64,000 bases of DNA, from positions 434,001 through 498,000 of the forward strand of contig NZ_JBBYXL010000002.1 in NCBI RefSeq assembly GCF_039655865.1, read 5' to 3'. Position 1 is the first letter of the stretch. Each line of letters starts with the position of its first letter. Shown here in pieces: positions 53,598 through 61,903 of the stretch. This DNA is from Prosthecobacter sp. SYSU 5D2. GTDB lineage: Bacteria > Verrucomicrobiota > Verrucomicrobiia > Verrucomicrobiales > Verrucomicrobiaceae. The translations under genes and the position numbers were made by a program. The notes under the pieces are model-generated. The model worked only from the letters and a program-made list of their open reading frames with translations. It ran no database searches and had not been told where the DNA came from.

Positions 53598-54500
53598 TTA
53601 GCTTTTCATCGCACCGGTCACCACTCCCGCCAGCTTGGCGGCCTGGTCGCTCAGGGCTTTCACCTGTTCCTGCGTCATCGGCTGGTCCTGGGGCAGGTCC
53701 ATCAGCGGCACCAGCACCTGGAAGCCCTCACGCAGCGCTTTCAGGGAAGCATTGGCTTGCAGGCGCGGGCTGAGGTGCTCCAGGCTCATCAGGTAATATT
53801 CCGCAATGTCCTTGCGCAGCAGCCGCAGCGACTTCTCCGGCGTGTAATTGTCATGCACGCTGCGGGTGGCGATCTCAAAAGCCCGGAGCCAACCGCCCAG
53901 GCTCACCAGATGCGCGATGTCCACATCCCGAAGCTGCACCATTTCCGCCTCCACATCCGCCTGGGTCAGCGCTAGCTCCGTGCGCAGCTTGTCCCACTCG
54001 CCATCAATGCTGTGTTCGAACAGGCTCTGCGTATGGCGGTTCATCCGGCTGCCGGTGCCCAGTACTTTGGCGTATTTGATTAAAGCACGGCCCACATCCT
54101 CCATGGCCTCCACCTTTTCACACTGCACGATGAGGAAGCCATCCGCGATCAGCGTCCCCAGGCCCAGGGAGACCAGTACGCGATCAGACGGCGTCTGCCG
54201 GGAGATGGGCCGCTTCAGCGCATCGTAGGAAAGTTTGCCCAGCCCGTCCAGCATCTCAAAAAGCTTGCGGATGCTTGGGGTGGTGAACTGGTTCACGCCG
54301 AATTCCTCGCGCACATGCTCATCGCCCAGCAGATCATCCGGGATGGGCCTGCGCTGGCCTTCCTGTCCAGGGACAGGTGGCACCGGGGGCGCGGGCGGTG
54401 TTTCCGGGGCTGGCGTCTGCGCCCGCCCTCCCTCAAAGGTCAGGACGGTCAGCGCTGCCAGGAGGCAGGCGCGGGCGGTGGAGGAGCGGACGGGAAACAT
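53598..54500 (-). CDS. secreted hypothetical protein, helical
   Basis: From ATG 54500 the 300-residue product has a signal peptide (ARACLLAALTVLTFEGGRAQ) and then a Pro-rich stretch (PAPETPPAPPVPPVPG). The rest is mainly alpha-helical with heptad-like segments (VREEFGVNQFTTPSIRKLFEMLDGL; LFEHSIDGEWDKLRTELALTQADVEAEM). A hydrophobic segment LVSLGLGTLIADGFLIV near the middle could be buried or membrane associated. I do not recognise a family. It is divergent from rimO with about 140 bases between, and upstream of the 53010-53528 gene in the same direction. Confidence 0.65.
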   Translation of the reverse strand: MFPVRSSTARACLLAALTVLTFEGGRAQTPAPETPPAPPVPPVPGQEGQRRPIPDDLLGDEHVREEFGVNQFTTPSIRKLFEMLDGLGKLSYDALKRPISRQTPSDRVLVSLGLGTLIADGFLIVQCEKVEAMEDVGRALIKYAKVLGTGSRMNRHTQSLFEHSIDGEWDKLRTELALTQADVEAEMVQLRDVDIAHLVSLGGWLRAFEIATRSVHDNYTPEKSLRLLRKDIAEYYLMSLEHLSPRLQANASLKALREGFQVLVPLMDLPQDQPMTQEQVKALSDQAAKLAGVVTGAMKS

Positions 54501-54643
54501 GGCTAGGAGTGATATACGGGGTGCTTCGCACATTTCCAGCGATTGCTAGGGCTTGTTTTCATTCTCTTCGTCCCTGCACTTTCCGCCGCGCCCACCATCT
54601 TCTCCTTTCATCCCGCCGTTTTACCCGTATTCTCCTCGCCCCT

Positions 54644-55996
54644 ATGATCAAAGTCGGTCTCGTTTCCCTCGGCTGCGCCAAGAACCTCATTGACTCCGAA
54701 ATCATGGTCGGCCACCTCCAGCAGGCAGGCATGACCATGACCCCGGAGGCAGATCTTGCCGATGTCCTCATCATCAATACCTGCTCCTTCATTGACATGG
54801 CCAAAAAGGAAAGCGTCGGCGCGGTCCACGAGGCTGTCGATGCGCGGGAGGAAGCGCCACAGCGCAAACGCCAGAAGATCATCGTCGCCGGCTGCCTGTC
54901 CCAGCGCTTTGCGCAGGAACTGCCCGGCCTCATGCCGGAAGTAGATGCCTTCATTGGCCTGGACCAGATCACCCAGGTCGCCCCCATCATCCAGCGCCTC
55001 ATGGGCAGCGAGGATGGCCAGGAAAACCACGTCACCCGCCAGCCGAAGTACATCCCGGATTACGATACCCCGCGCTTCCGCCTCACTCCGAAGCACTTCG
55101 CCTACATCAAGATTGCCGAAGGCTGCAACCACACCTGCTCCTTTTGCATCATCCCGCGCATCCGCGGCCGCCATCGCAGCCGCACCCAGGAAAGCGTCGT
55201 CAAAGAAGCCCGCCAGCTCATCGAAAGTGGCGTCAAAGAAATCAATCTCATTTCCCAGGACACCACCTACTTCGGCATGGATCTTTGGGAAGGCGAGCGG
55301 CCCAAACCGCGCAGCGAGGTGGACTCCACCAAAGGCGATTCCCTCTCCACCCTCATCCGCGAGATCAACGCCATCCCCGGCGACTTCTGGATCCGCCTGC
55401 TTTACACGCATCCCGCGCACTGGAGCGACGACCTCATTTCCGCCATCGCTGAAAGCCCCAAAGTGGCCCGTTACATTGACATGCCTCTGCAGCACATCAG
55501 CGACAACATGCTGACGCTGATGAAGCGCGAAACCGATGGCGCCTATATCCGCAACCTGATCCGGCGCATTCGTGCCGGCATCCCCGGCATCGCCATCCGC
55601 ACCACCTTCATCGTCGGCTTCCCCGGCGAGACCGAGGCCGATTTCAATGAGCTGGTCCAGTTCATTGAGGATGAAAAATTCGAGCGCGCTGGCGTCTTTA
55701 ATTACTCCCGTGAAGAGGACACCCGCGCCGCCAAAATGGAAGGCCAGATCCATCACATGACTCGTAAAGCCCGCTGGAACGAAGCCATGCGCGCCATCCA
55801 GCGCAGCGTCGAGCACGTCAACCGCGAGCAGGTCGGCAAAACCCTCCGAGTCCTCATCGAAGAACCCGGCGTTGCCCGCAGCGAGATGGACGCTCCCGAT
55901 ATCGACACCACCGTCTTCGTGGACAAGTCCCTCCCCATCGGCAGCTTCGCCGACGTCACCATTAAAGACTGGCGCGGGTATGATCTGGTGGCCTGA
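54644..55996 (+). CDS. rimO: ribosomal protein S12 methylthiotransferase RimO
   Basis: Radical-SAM enzyme that methylthiolates an aspartate of ribosomal protein S12. From ATG 54644 (450 residues) the UPF0004 domain has its cluster cysteines C11, C47 and C84, the radical-SAM motif is CNHTCSFC (C161, C165, C168) near GRHRSR, and a TRAM domain closes the protein (LRVLIEEPG to DVTIKDWRGYDL). The frame runs open upstream to 54377, but that part overlaps the divergent gene. The N-terminal GCAKNLIDSEIMVG is typical of RimO as opposed to MiaB. Confidence 0.95.
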   Translation: MIKVGLVSLGCAKNLIDSEIMVGHLQQAGMTMTPEADLADVLIINTCSFIDMAKKESVGAVHEAVDAREEAPQRKRQKIIVAGCLSQRFAQELPGLMPEVDAFIGLDQITQVAPIIQRLMGSEDGQENHVTRQPKYIPDYDTPRFRLTPKHFAYIKIAEGCNHTCSFCIIPRIRGRHRSRTQESVVKEARQLIESGVKEINLISQDTTYFGMDLWEGERPKPRSEVDSTKGDSLSTLIREINAIPGDFWIRLLYTHPAHWSDDLISAIAESPKVARYIDMPLQHISDNMLTLMKRETDGAYIRNLIRRIRAGIPGIAIRTTFIVGFPGETEADFNELVQFIEDEKFERAGVFNYSREEDTRAAKMEGQIHHMTRKARWNEAMRAIQRSVEHVNREQVGKTLRVLIEEPGVARSEMDAPDIDTTVFVDKSLPIGSFADVTIKDWRGYDLVA

Positions 55997-56160
55997 GTAG
56001 TGCTGTTGCGCCGGCAACGGCGGCCCCGGACGTGCTTTGCCCCCTTGCACATCTGGGGGTTGTCTCGGCACAAACCTCAGTTGGAGCCCAACTGAGCTAC
56101 TTGCCCTCAGCTCCATCCCGTTGCATAGACCCGGTTCGCTTCCTCTTTCCCCGCCACACC

Positions 56161-57330
56161 ATGCCCACACTCTCCATCCAGCCTCGCGCACGCATTTTCC
56201 ACGGTCATGTCTGGGTCTATGCCACCGAGATCAAAGGCCGCTTCGGCGAGCCCAAGCCGGGGGATGTCGTCCAGCTCCAGGATGCGCGTGGCAAGCCGAT
56301 GGGCAGCGCCATTTACAATCCGCAGTCGCAGATCAGCGCCCGGCTTTTCTCGTACCGCCGCCAGGACCTGGACCTCGACTTCTTCACCCGCCGCATCGAA
56401 CGTGCGCTGAAAGTCCGCACGGATGCGGGCGTGGACACGGCCCTCTGCCGCGTCGTCTGGAGCGAGTCAGACGGCCTCCCTGGCGTCATCGTGGACCGTT
56501 ACGGCGATTACCTCGTCCTACAGACGCTGACCCTCGCCATGGCGCAGCGGCAGGACCTCATCATCCAGGCCCTCGTCCAGATTTTCTCTCCTAAAGGCAT
56601 CGTCCAGCGCAATGAAGGCGGCGTGCGCAAGGCCGAAGGGCTTGAGCAAATCAAAGGAGCCGTCTTTGGTGAAGCCCCCGCACCCTTCATCGTCCGGCAT
56701 GAAGGCAGCGCGTTTCATGCGGATCTCATCGAAGGCCAGAAAACCGGCCTCTATCTGGACCAGCTCGATAACTACCAGCACGCCGCCAAACTGGCCAAAG
56801 GCCGCCGCGTGCTGGATTGCTTCAGCAACCAGGGCGGATTCGCCCAGGCCTGCGCTTTAGCCGGAGCCGTTGAGGTGACCGCCGTGGACATCAGCGAAAG
56901 CGCCACCGAGCAAGCCAAAAAGAACGCCGAAATCTCAGGAGCCAAGGTCAACTTCATCGCCGCCAACTGTTTCGATTTCCTCAAAGCCCAGGAAACCGCC
57001 GCTGCCACCTACGACCTCATCATTCTGGATCCGCCCTCCTTCACCAAGACCAAAGCCAAGGTCCAGGACGCCATGCGCGGATACAAAGAGATCCATTTGC
57101 GCTCGCTGAAGATGCTCCAGCCCGGCGGTATTCTGGCCACTTTCAGTTGCAGCCACCACGTCAGCAGCGGCGAGTTTCACGCCAGCATCCGGGACGCCGC
57201 AGTGGATGCCCGGAAAACCCTCCGCCGCATCGCCGTTTATACCCAGCGACCAGACCACCCCATCCTGGCCACCATTCCGGAGACGGAGTACCTCGTTGGC
57301 TATGCCTACGAAGTGATTGCCGCTTGGTAA
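56161..57330 (+). CDS. class I SAM-dependent RNA methyltransferase (RlmI-like)
   Basis: From ATG 56161 the 389-residue protein begins with a PUA-like part (RIFHGHVWVYATEIKG), an EEHE-like middle and a Rossmann methyltransferase domain with VLDCFSNQGGFAQACAL (SAM loop), VTAVDISESATEQAK and the cytosine-type DPPSFTKTK catalytic motif, then a C-terminal CSHH. This matches the RlmI/YccW family, which makes m5C1962 in 23S rRNA in E. coli. The frame is open upstream to 56032. Being a single copy next to rimO fits a role in ribosome modification. Confidence 0.85.
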   Translation: MPTLSIQPRARIFHGHVWVYATEIKGRFGEPKPGDVVQLQDARGKPMGSAIYNPQSQISARLFSYRRQDLDLDFFTRRIERALKVRTDAGVDTALCRVVWSESDGLPGVIVDRYGDYLVLQTLTLAMAQRQDLIIQALVQIFSPKGIVQRNEGGVRKAEGLEQIKGAVFGEAPAPFIVRHEGSAFHADLIEGQKTGLYLDQLDNYQHAAKLAKGRRVLDCFSNQGGFAQACALAGAVEVTAVDISESATEQAKKNAEISGAKVNFIAANCFDFLKAQETAAATYDLIILDPPSFTKTKAKVQDAMRGYKEIHLRSLKMLQPGGILATFSCSHHVSSGEFHASIRDAAVDARKTLRRIAVYTQRPDHPILATIPETEYLVGYAYEVIAAW

Positions 57331-57451
57331 TGGAGCGTCGTCTTGTTGGTTAGGCTCAAGGAAAGAGGAGCGGGCAAGGCCTTCAGAATAAACTTTATTT
57401 CTATTCTGGCCCGCTGCGTGCGTGGGAAGGGTCCGCAACCACGGCCTGACC

Positions 57452-59470
57452 ATGCACGAAGCTCCCTCACGACATTTTGACATTGCCATCATTGGGGGCG
57501 GGTTTGCGGGGGTGTATTGTGCGCAGCAGGTGCTCAAACGGGTGCGGGGGCAGTCTCTGCGGGTGGGCATCATCGCCAGTGAAAACCACATGGTCTTCCA
57601 GCCGATGCTGCCGGAGGTGGTGGGCGGCTCGCTCTCCCCGCAGCATGTGGTGAATCCCATCCGCATGATCTGCGAGGCGGCGGATGTGCTGAAAGGGGAG
57701 GTCACAAGTATTGACCTGGAAAGCCGTGTGCTGACCCTGAATGGAGGCAAGTTCAGCCCGACAGTGACGGTGACCTTTGACCACCTGATGCTGGCTCCCG
57801 GGGCCGGGGTGGACCTGAGCCGCATCCCCGGTATGTCCGAGCATGCCTACCTCATGCGCACCGTGGGGGATGCCATGAAGCTGCGCGCGGCCATCATCAG
57901 CCGCATGGAGGAGGCCAACCTCATCACCAAGCATGCCCAGCGGAAGGAGATGCTGTCGTTTGTGGTCGTAGGCGGCGGGTATTCGGGGGTGGAGACGGCG
58001 GGGCAGATCCAGGATCTGATCGCTGGTGTTTTACGATATTATGATAATATCCGCGCGGATGAACCGAGCGTGACCCTGGTCCATAGCGGCGAGCGATTGC
58101 TCAGTATGCTCGGCCCTGGCCTGGGGGACTACACCCGCCGCTGCCTGGAAAAGATGGGGGTGAACCTGGTCTTTAACAAACGCGTGCGGGCGGTCACGGC
58201 GCGGACGGTGCAGCTCAATGATGGCAGCACGCTGACCTCCAACCTCGTGGTCTGCACCGTCGGCAATGCGCCGCATCCCATCCTTCAGGCACTCGGGGCT
58301 GCAGGCGTGGTGCCGCTGGAGCGGGGGAAGGTGGTCGTGGAGGCCACGGGCCAGGTGAAGGGCGTGGAAAAAGTGTGGGCGGCGGGGGATTGCGCAGCCT
58401 TCCCCAAGTCGGATGGTGGCCTATGCCCGGAAACGGCCCAGTTTGCCATGCGGCAGGGGTCTTTGATCGGGGATAACATGGTGGCCAGCCTCCATGACCG
58501 GCCTTTGAAGCCGTTTAAATTTACCGGCCTGGGCGAGCTGGCTACCATTGGCCATCGCAAGGCCGTGGCCATGGTCATGGGCCTGCGTTTTTCCGGCCTG
58601 CTGGCCTGGTTCATGTGGCGCAGCATTTATCTCATGAAGCTCCCGGGGCTGGATCGCAAGCTGCGCGTCATGACCGAGTGGACCTTTGAGATGTTCTTCC
58701 CCCGCGACATCAACTTGCTCACGCCCAGCTTCTCCTCGCCATTGGGAGAGATGCATCTGGAAAAGGGCGATTCGCTGTTCCGATCCGGCGAGCCTGCGCA
58801 GTCGCTCTATGCGGTGAAAAAGGGCTGCGTGGAGATCACAGATGCCAGCGGTCAGCTGGTGAAGTCAGCGGTGGCAGGGGAACATTTCGGCGAACGTGCT
58901 TTGTTAGGCGACGGCATCTGGCGCTTCGATGCCACGGCCAAGGAGCCCAGTTCCCTCGTGGCCATTGATGGAGGGACTTTTAAAACGCTAGTCAAAAGTA
59001 TCGGCTCCCTGGACAGCCTGTTCCGCTCCACCGCCCAGCAGTATCATCTGCCGGAGGAGATCCAGCAAACCGTGGCCGCGATGCCGGAGGCGACGCGGAT
59101 GTCCACCGCCGGTGAGGTAATGACGCGCAAGGTCACCTCCCTGCTGGCGGAGCAGACGGTGCAGGATGCGGTGGCGGAGTTTCAGGCACATCCGCACAGC
59201 ACCTATCCCGTGACGGAAGATGGCCGGGTCATTGGATTGTTGAGGCGCTCCATCGCCTATGACTGGCTGAAGAACCGGGGCCTCAGCAACCAGGATGCGT
59301 TGAAGAACCTGCCGCTGACCACGCCCTTCTGCGTGCGGGCTGACATGCCCGTGCCGGAGCTGGTTCAGACACTGATGCGCACCGGTGTGAGCAAGGCGGT
59401 GGTGGTAGATAATGAGCAAAAGCTGTTAGGCATGGTGACCGTCTTTGATCTGCTTAAGGGCGTTCGGTGA
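57452..59470 (+). CDS. NDH-2-type NADH dehydrogenase fused to cNMP-binding and CBS domains
   Basis: From ATG 57452 the 672-residue product starts with a type II NADH:quinone oxidoreductase: FAD loop IIGGGFAG (residues 14-20), HMVFQPMLPEVVGG, NAD loop VVVGGGYSGVETA (170-182), AAGDCAAFP near 310 and a membrane-associated amphipathic region (GLLAWFMWRSIYLMKL) near 382-398. Residues about 425-530 look like a cyclic-nucleotide-binding beta-roll (LEKGDSLFRSG, KSAVAGEHFGERALL). Residues about 550-670 form a CBS pair (GEVMTRKVTSLLAE, GRVIGLLRR, SKAVVVDNEQKLLGMV). The fused sensors suggest respiration regulated by a nucleotide ligand. GTG 57422 is a possible earlier start. Confidence 0.85.
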   Translation: MHEAPSRHFDIAIIGGGFAGVYCAQQVLKRVRGQSLRVGIIASENHMVFQPMLPEVVGGSLSPQHVVNPIRMICEAADVLKGEVTSIDLESRVLTLNGGKFSPTVTVTFDHLMLAPGAGVDLSRIPGMSEHAYLMRTVGDAMKLRAAIISRMEEANLITKHAQRKEMLSFVVVGGGYSGVETAGQIQDLIAGVLRYYDNIRADEPSVTLVHSGERLLSMLGPGLGDYTRRCLEKMGVNLVFNKRVRAVTARTVQLNDGSTLTSNLVVCTVGNAPHPILQALGAAGVVPLERGKVVVEATGQVKGVEKVWAAGDCAAFPKSDGGLCPETAQFAMRQGSLIGDNMVASLHDRPLKPFKFTGLGELATIGHRKAVAMVMGLRFSGLLAWFMWRSIYLMKLPGLDRKLRVMTEWTFEMFFPRDINLLTPSFSSPLGEMHLEKGDSLFRSGEPAQSLYAVKKGCVEITDASGQLVKSAVAGEHFGERALLGDGIWRFDATAKEPSSLVAIDGGTFKTLVKSIGSLDSLFRSTAQQYHLPEEIQQTVAAMPEATRMSTAGEVMTRKVTSLLAEQTVQDAVAEFQAHPHSTYPVTEDGRVIGLLRRSIAYDWLKNRGLSNQDALKNLPLTTPFCVRADMPVPELVQTLMRTGVSKAVVVDNEQKLLGMVTVFDLLKGVR

Positions 59471-60353
59471 GGCGCAGCGCGGCCTGCCTGAGCTCCTTCC
59501 GCAGCGGCACGGCTTTTTCGGCCAGGAGGCGCTGCTCTTGCTCGTAGCGTTCGCGGCCTTCAGGTGTCTCGATGCAGACAGGTTCATAACCCAGGTGGCG
59601 CAGGTCGTAAGGGCTGGCGCGCATGTCCAGATCACGGCCTTCGCAGGCGAGGGCAAAGACCTGGCCGACGAGGTCCGAGCCCACCCAGGGCCAGAGCTTG
59701 GTGGCCCATTTATAAAGATCCATGTTGGCGTGCAGGCAGGCCCCCTGTTCCATGTCCAGCCGCGTTTCCAGCACGGGCTGGAGGACGTTCATCGGTTTGG
59801 CTTCGGGGGTGAAGAAACGAAAGGCATCGTAGTGGGAGCAGCCGATGCTCTGGCTCTCGATAAACGTGGCCATCACCTCGGGGGACAGGCGCAGTTCATA
59901 ACCCTGATGGCGGATCTGCTCGCGCGACTGACGGTACACCATGGCCCATTCATGCAGGCCGAAACAGCGGAAGCGCGGTGCGCGGTCCAGCACATTCTCA
60001 CAGAGGGTGGCCACCCAGCGGGCGAGGTCGCGCAGGTGGGGGCTGAGCCGGGTTTCATCCAGCCGCACGCAGCCGTCCTGATGAATCATGCGGTCCGATG
60101 CCAGCCAGGGCAGGTTGATCAAATCTTCATCGGTGACTTCAATCTCGACACCGAGCGGCGGCATCCACTGCTTCAGCTTGGCCGGGGAGAAGGTGTAATA
60201 GGTGAAGAGGAAATCGTGGACGGGATGTTTCTTCTGGTGGCAGCGCCTGGTGACAAACGCATCCGCCAGGGTGGCGACGCGGCCGAGATGGGCCTCGTGC
60301 CGGGCCTGCCAGTCCGCCCGGGACCAGCGGGTGCTGGGAGAACTGAGGGTCAT
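59454..60353 (-). CDS. putative 3-methyladenine DNA glycosylase-family protein
   Basis: A 299-residue soluble protein. The HPVHDFLFTYYTFSPAKLKQWMPPLG segment (residues about 43-68), LRDLARWVATLCENVLDRAPRFRCFGLHEWAMVYR and SHYDAFRFFTPEAKPMN belong to a family commonly annotated as 3-methyladenine DNA glycosylase in actinobacteria and others; I know no direct proof of that activity for the family. No known DNA-glycosylase helix-hairpin-helix is apparent. Its 3' end overlaps the NDH fusion gene's 3' end by 17 bases (convergent), and its start overlaps the upstream rhodanese gene stop by four bases. Confidence 0.6.
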   Translation of the reverse strand: MTLSSPSTRWSRADWQARHEAHLGRVATLADAFVTRRCHQKKHPVHDFLFTYYTFSPAKLKQWMPPLGVEIEVTDEDLINLPWLASDRMIHQDGCVRLDETRLSPHLRDLARWVATLCENVLDRAPRFRCFGLHEWAMVYRQSREQIRHQGYELRLSPEVMATFIESQSIGCSHYDAFRFFTPEAKPMNVLQPVLETRLDMEQGACLHANMDLYKWATKLWPWVGSDLVGQVFALACEGRDLDMRASPYDLRHLGYEPVCIETPEGRERYEQEQRLLAEKAVPLRKELRQAALRLTERP

Positions 60354-60907
60354 GCTTCGATCTCAACTTTGTAGCGGGGCAGGGAAGGGTCCACCTGCTG
60401 GCTGTAAGCATCAATGCCGCCGGCCAGGCAGCGGGCGTTGGTAAAACCGTGGCCGATGAAGTAGGCGACGGCATCCAGGGAGCGGGAGCCGGTGTGGTCG
60501 TAGAGGATCAGCGGCGCGTTTTTATCCCAGGCAGAAAAGGCTTCCTGCACGAGTTCCTGCGTCATCAGCCGGGCCCCGGGGAGGGTGACGGCCTCGTGTT
60601 CCTCGCGGGTGCGTACGTCCAGGATGGCCAGATCCGGGGTGATTTTGCGGAGTTCTACGAAGTCGGCGGGGGAGATTTGCAGGGTGGCATCGCCCTGGTG
60701 GCTGTCCTGGATGTGGGCGATGACTTCCTGAACATCCAGGTTCTCATTGCGCTGGCAGAGCTGGGCGAGGGTTTCAGACGGGCTGAAGGCACAACTGCTG
60801 CAGCCGCCGATGTGGTAGCGGGCGAAGAGGGCGCGCTGGGCTCCCGGGTAGGATTGCAGGACCTGGGAGAGGGTGGTTTCTGGAGAAAGCGGAGGCAGGG
60901 CGGTCAT
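60350..60907 (-). CDS. DUF1858-like plus rhodanese-like protein without catalytic Cys
   Basis: From ATG 60907 the 185-residue product (a longer frame to 60949 adds 14 residues) has an N-terminal redox-type domain of the ScdA/DUF1858 kind (SQVLQSYPGAQRALFARYHIGGCSSCAF, CxxC-like pair) and a rhodanese domain (ISPADFVELRKITPDLAILDVRTREEHEAV, LILYDHTGSRSLDAVAYFIGHGF, CLAGGIDAY). In active rhodaneses the loop reads C-x-x-G-x-R-S; here the first position is D (DHTGSRS), so sulfur transfer by the standard route is not expected. It may act in binding or redox sensing. Its stop overlaps the glycosylase-like gene start. Confidence 0.75.
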   Translation of the reverse strand: MTALPPLSPETTLSQVLQSYPGAQRALFARYHIGGCSSCAFSPSETLAQLCQRNENLDVQEVIAHIQDSHQGDATLQISPADFVELRKITPDLAILDVRTREEHEAVTLPGARLMTQELVQEAFSAWDKNAPLILYDHTGSRSLDAVAYFIGHGFTNARCLAGGIDAYSQQVDPSLPRYKVEIEA

Positions 60908-60993
60908 GGGTATAATGAATAACGCACGTAGGAAGTGACGAAACTGCAAACTTCATGTGGGCAAGCGGGCCGCGTGCGCTACAATCCGCCTTT

Positions 60994-61860
60994 ATGCTTG
61001 AACGCGAACCTCGCATCTATGTGCTGCCCACGATGATGACGGCCGGGAATATCCTGTCCGGTTTTGTCGCGATTTTGCAGATTTTCAAAGGCCGGGAAGG
61101 GGCCATCACGGAACATTATTACTGGGCCATCATCGCCATTTTGGCTGCCTGTCTTTTTGATGTGCTGGATGGTCGGGTGGCCAGGCTGGGCGGGCAGGAG
61201 TCCCCGTTTGGACGGGAGCTGGATTCGATTGCGGACATTGTATCCTTTGGTGTGGCCCCGGCGCTGCTGGTGCATGACATTGTGCTTTCCAGCATTGAAA
61301 AGCCTGCGGGGCTCGGCTGGCTGATCGCCTGTGCTTACCTGGTCTGCGGAGCCATGCGGCTGGCGCGGTTTAACTGCATCGCCGCCAGTGATGACAAGAC
61401 CAACAGCAAGCATTTCCGGGGCTGCCCCATCCCGGCGGCGGCGGGCGTCATCGCCTCCCTGACGCTGCTCATGCTCTGGCTGGATGAAGGCAGCAAGGAG
61501 ATTGGCCAGTGGAAATACGGGCTGGCGGTGCTGATGGTACTGCTGTCCTGGCTGATGATGAGTGATCTGGAATATCCCAGCTTCAAGTCCATCAACTGGC
61601 GCACGCGGCGCTCCCCGGTCTGGGTGATCATCTCCATTATCGTGGTGGCCTTTGCGGTGCGGAACTGGCAGTGGATGCCTTCCGTGCTTTTTGTCAGCTA
61701 TTTGCTCTATGGTTTGGTGCGTCCCTGGGTTTCCCGCCGCTGGCGGCGTGAGATCGAGATCGAGTATGAAGCCGCAGACACGCCTGATGATCCCATCCCC
61801 ATGGAGACGGAGATCCCCAAAAAGGATGAGGGGTCGAATGATCCGGCCTCCCAAATTTAA
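60994..61860 (+). CDS. pssA: CDP-diacylglycerol-serine O-phosphatidyltransferase
   Basis: A 288-residue integral membrane enzyme with about eight spans that makes phosphatidylserine, the precursor of phosphatidylethanolamine. The CDP-alcohol phosphatidyltransferase motif is complete: DVLDGRVARLGGQESPFGRELDSIAD in the D-G-x2-A-R-x8-G-x3-D-x3-D form. The cytosolic C-terminal tail is acidic (PMETEIPKKDEGSND). The frame starts upstream at 60955, but ATG 60994 fits the conserved start and spacing. A phosphatidylserine decarboxylase gene is not in the window. Confidence 0.94.
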   Translation: MLEREPRIYVLPTMMTAGNILSGFVAILQIFKGREGAITEHYYWAIIAILAACLFDVLDGRVARLGGQESPFGRELDSIADIVSFGVAPALLVHDIVLSSIEKPAGLGWLIACAYLVCGAMRLARFNCIAASDDKTNSKHFRGCPIPAAAGVIASLTLLMLWLDEGSKEIGQWKYGLAVLMVLLSWLMMSDLEYPSFKSINWRTRRSPVWVIISIIVVAFAVRNWQWMPSVLFVSYLLYGLVRPWVSRRWRREIEIEYEAADTPDDPIPMETEIPKKDEGSNDPASQI

Positions 61861-61903
61861 GCTTCTTTAATTCAGCGACGCATCAGACAGACACCTTTTT
61901 CGG

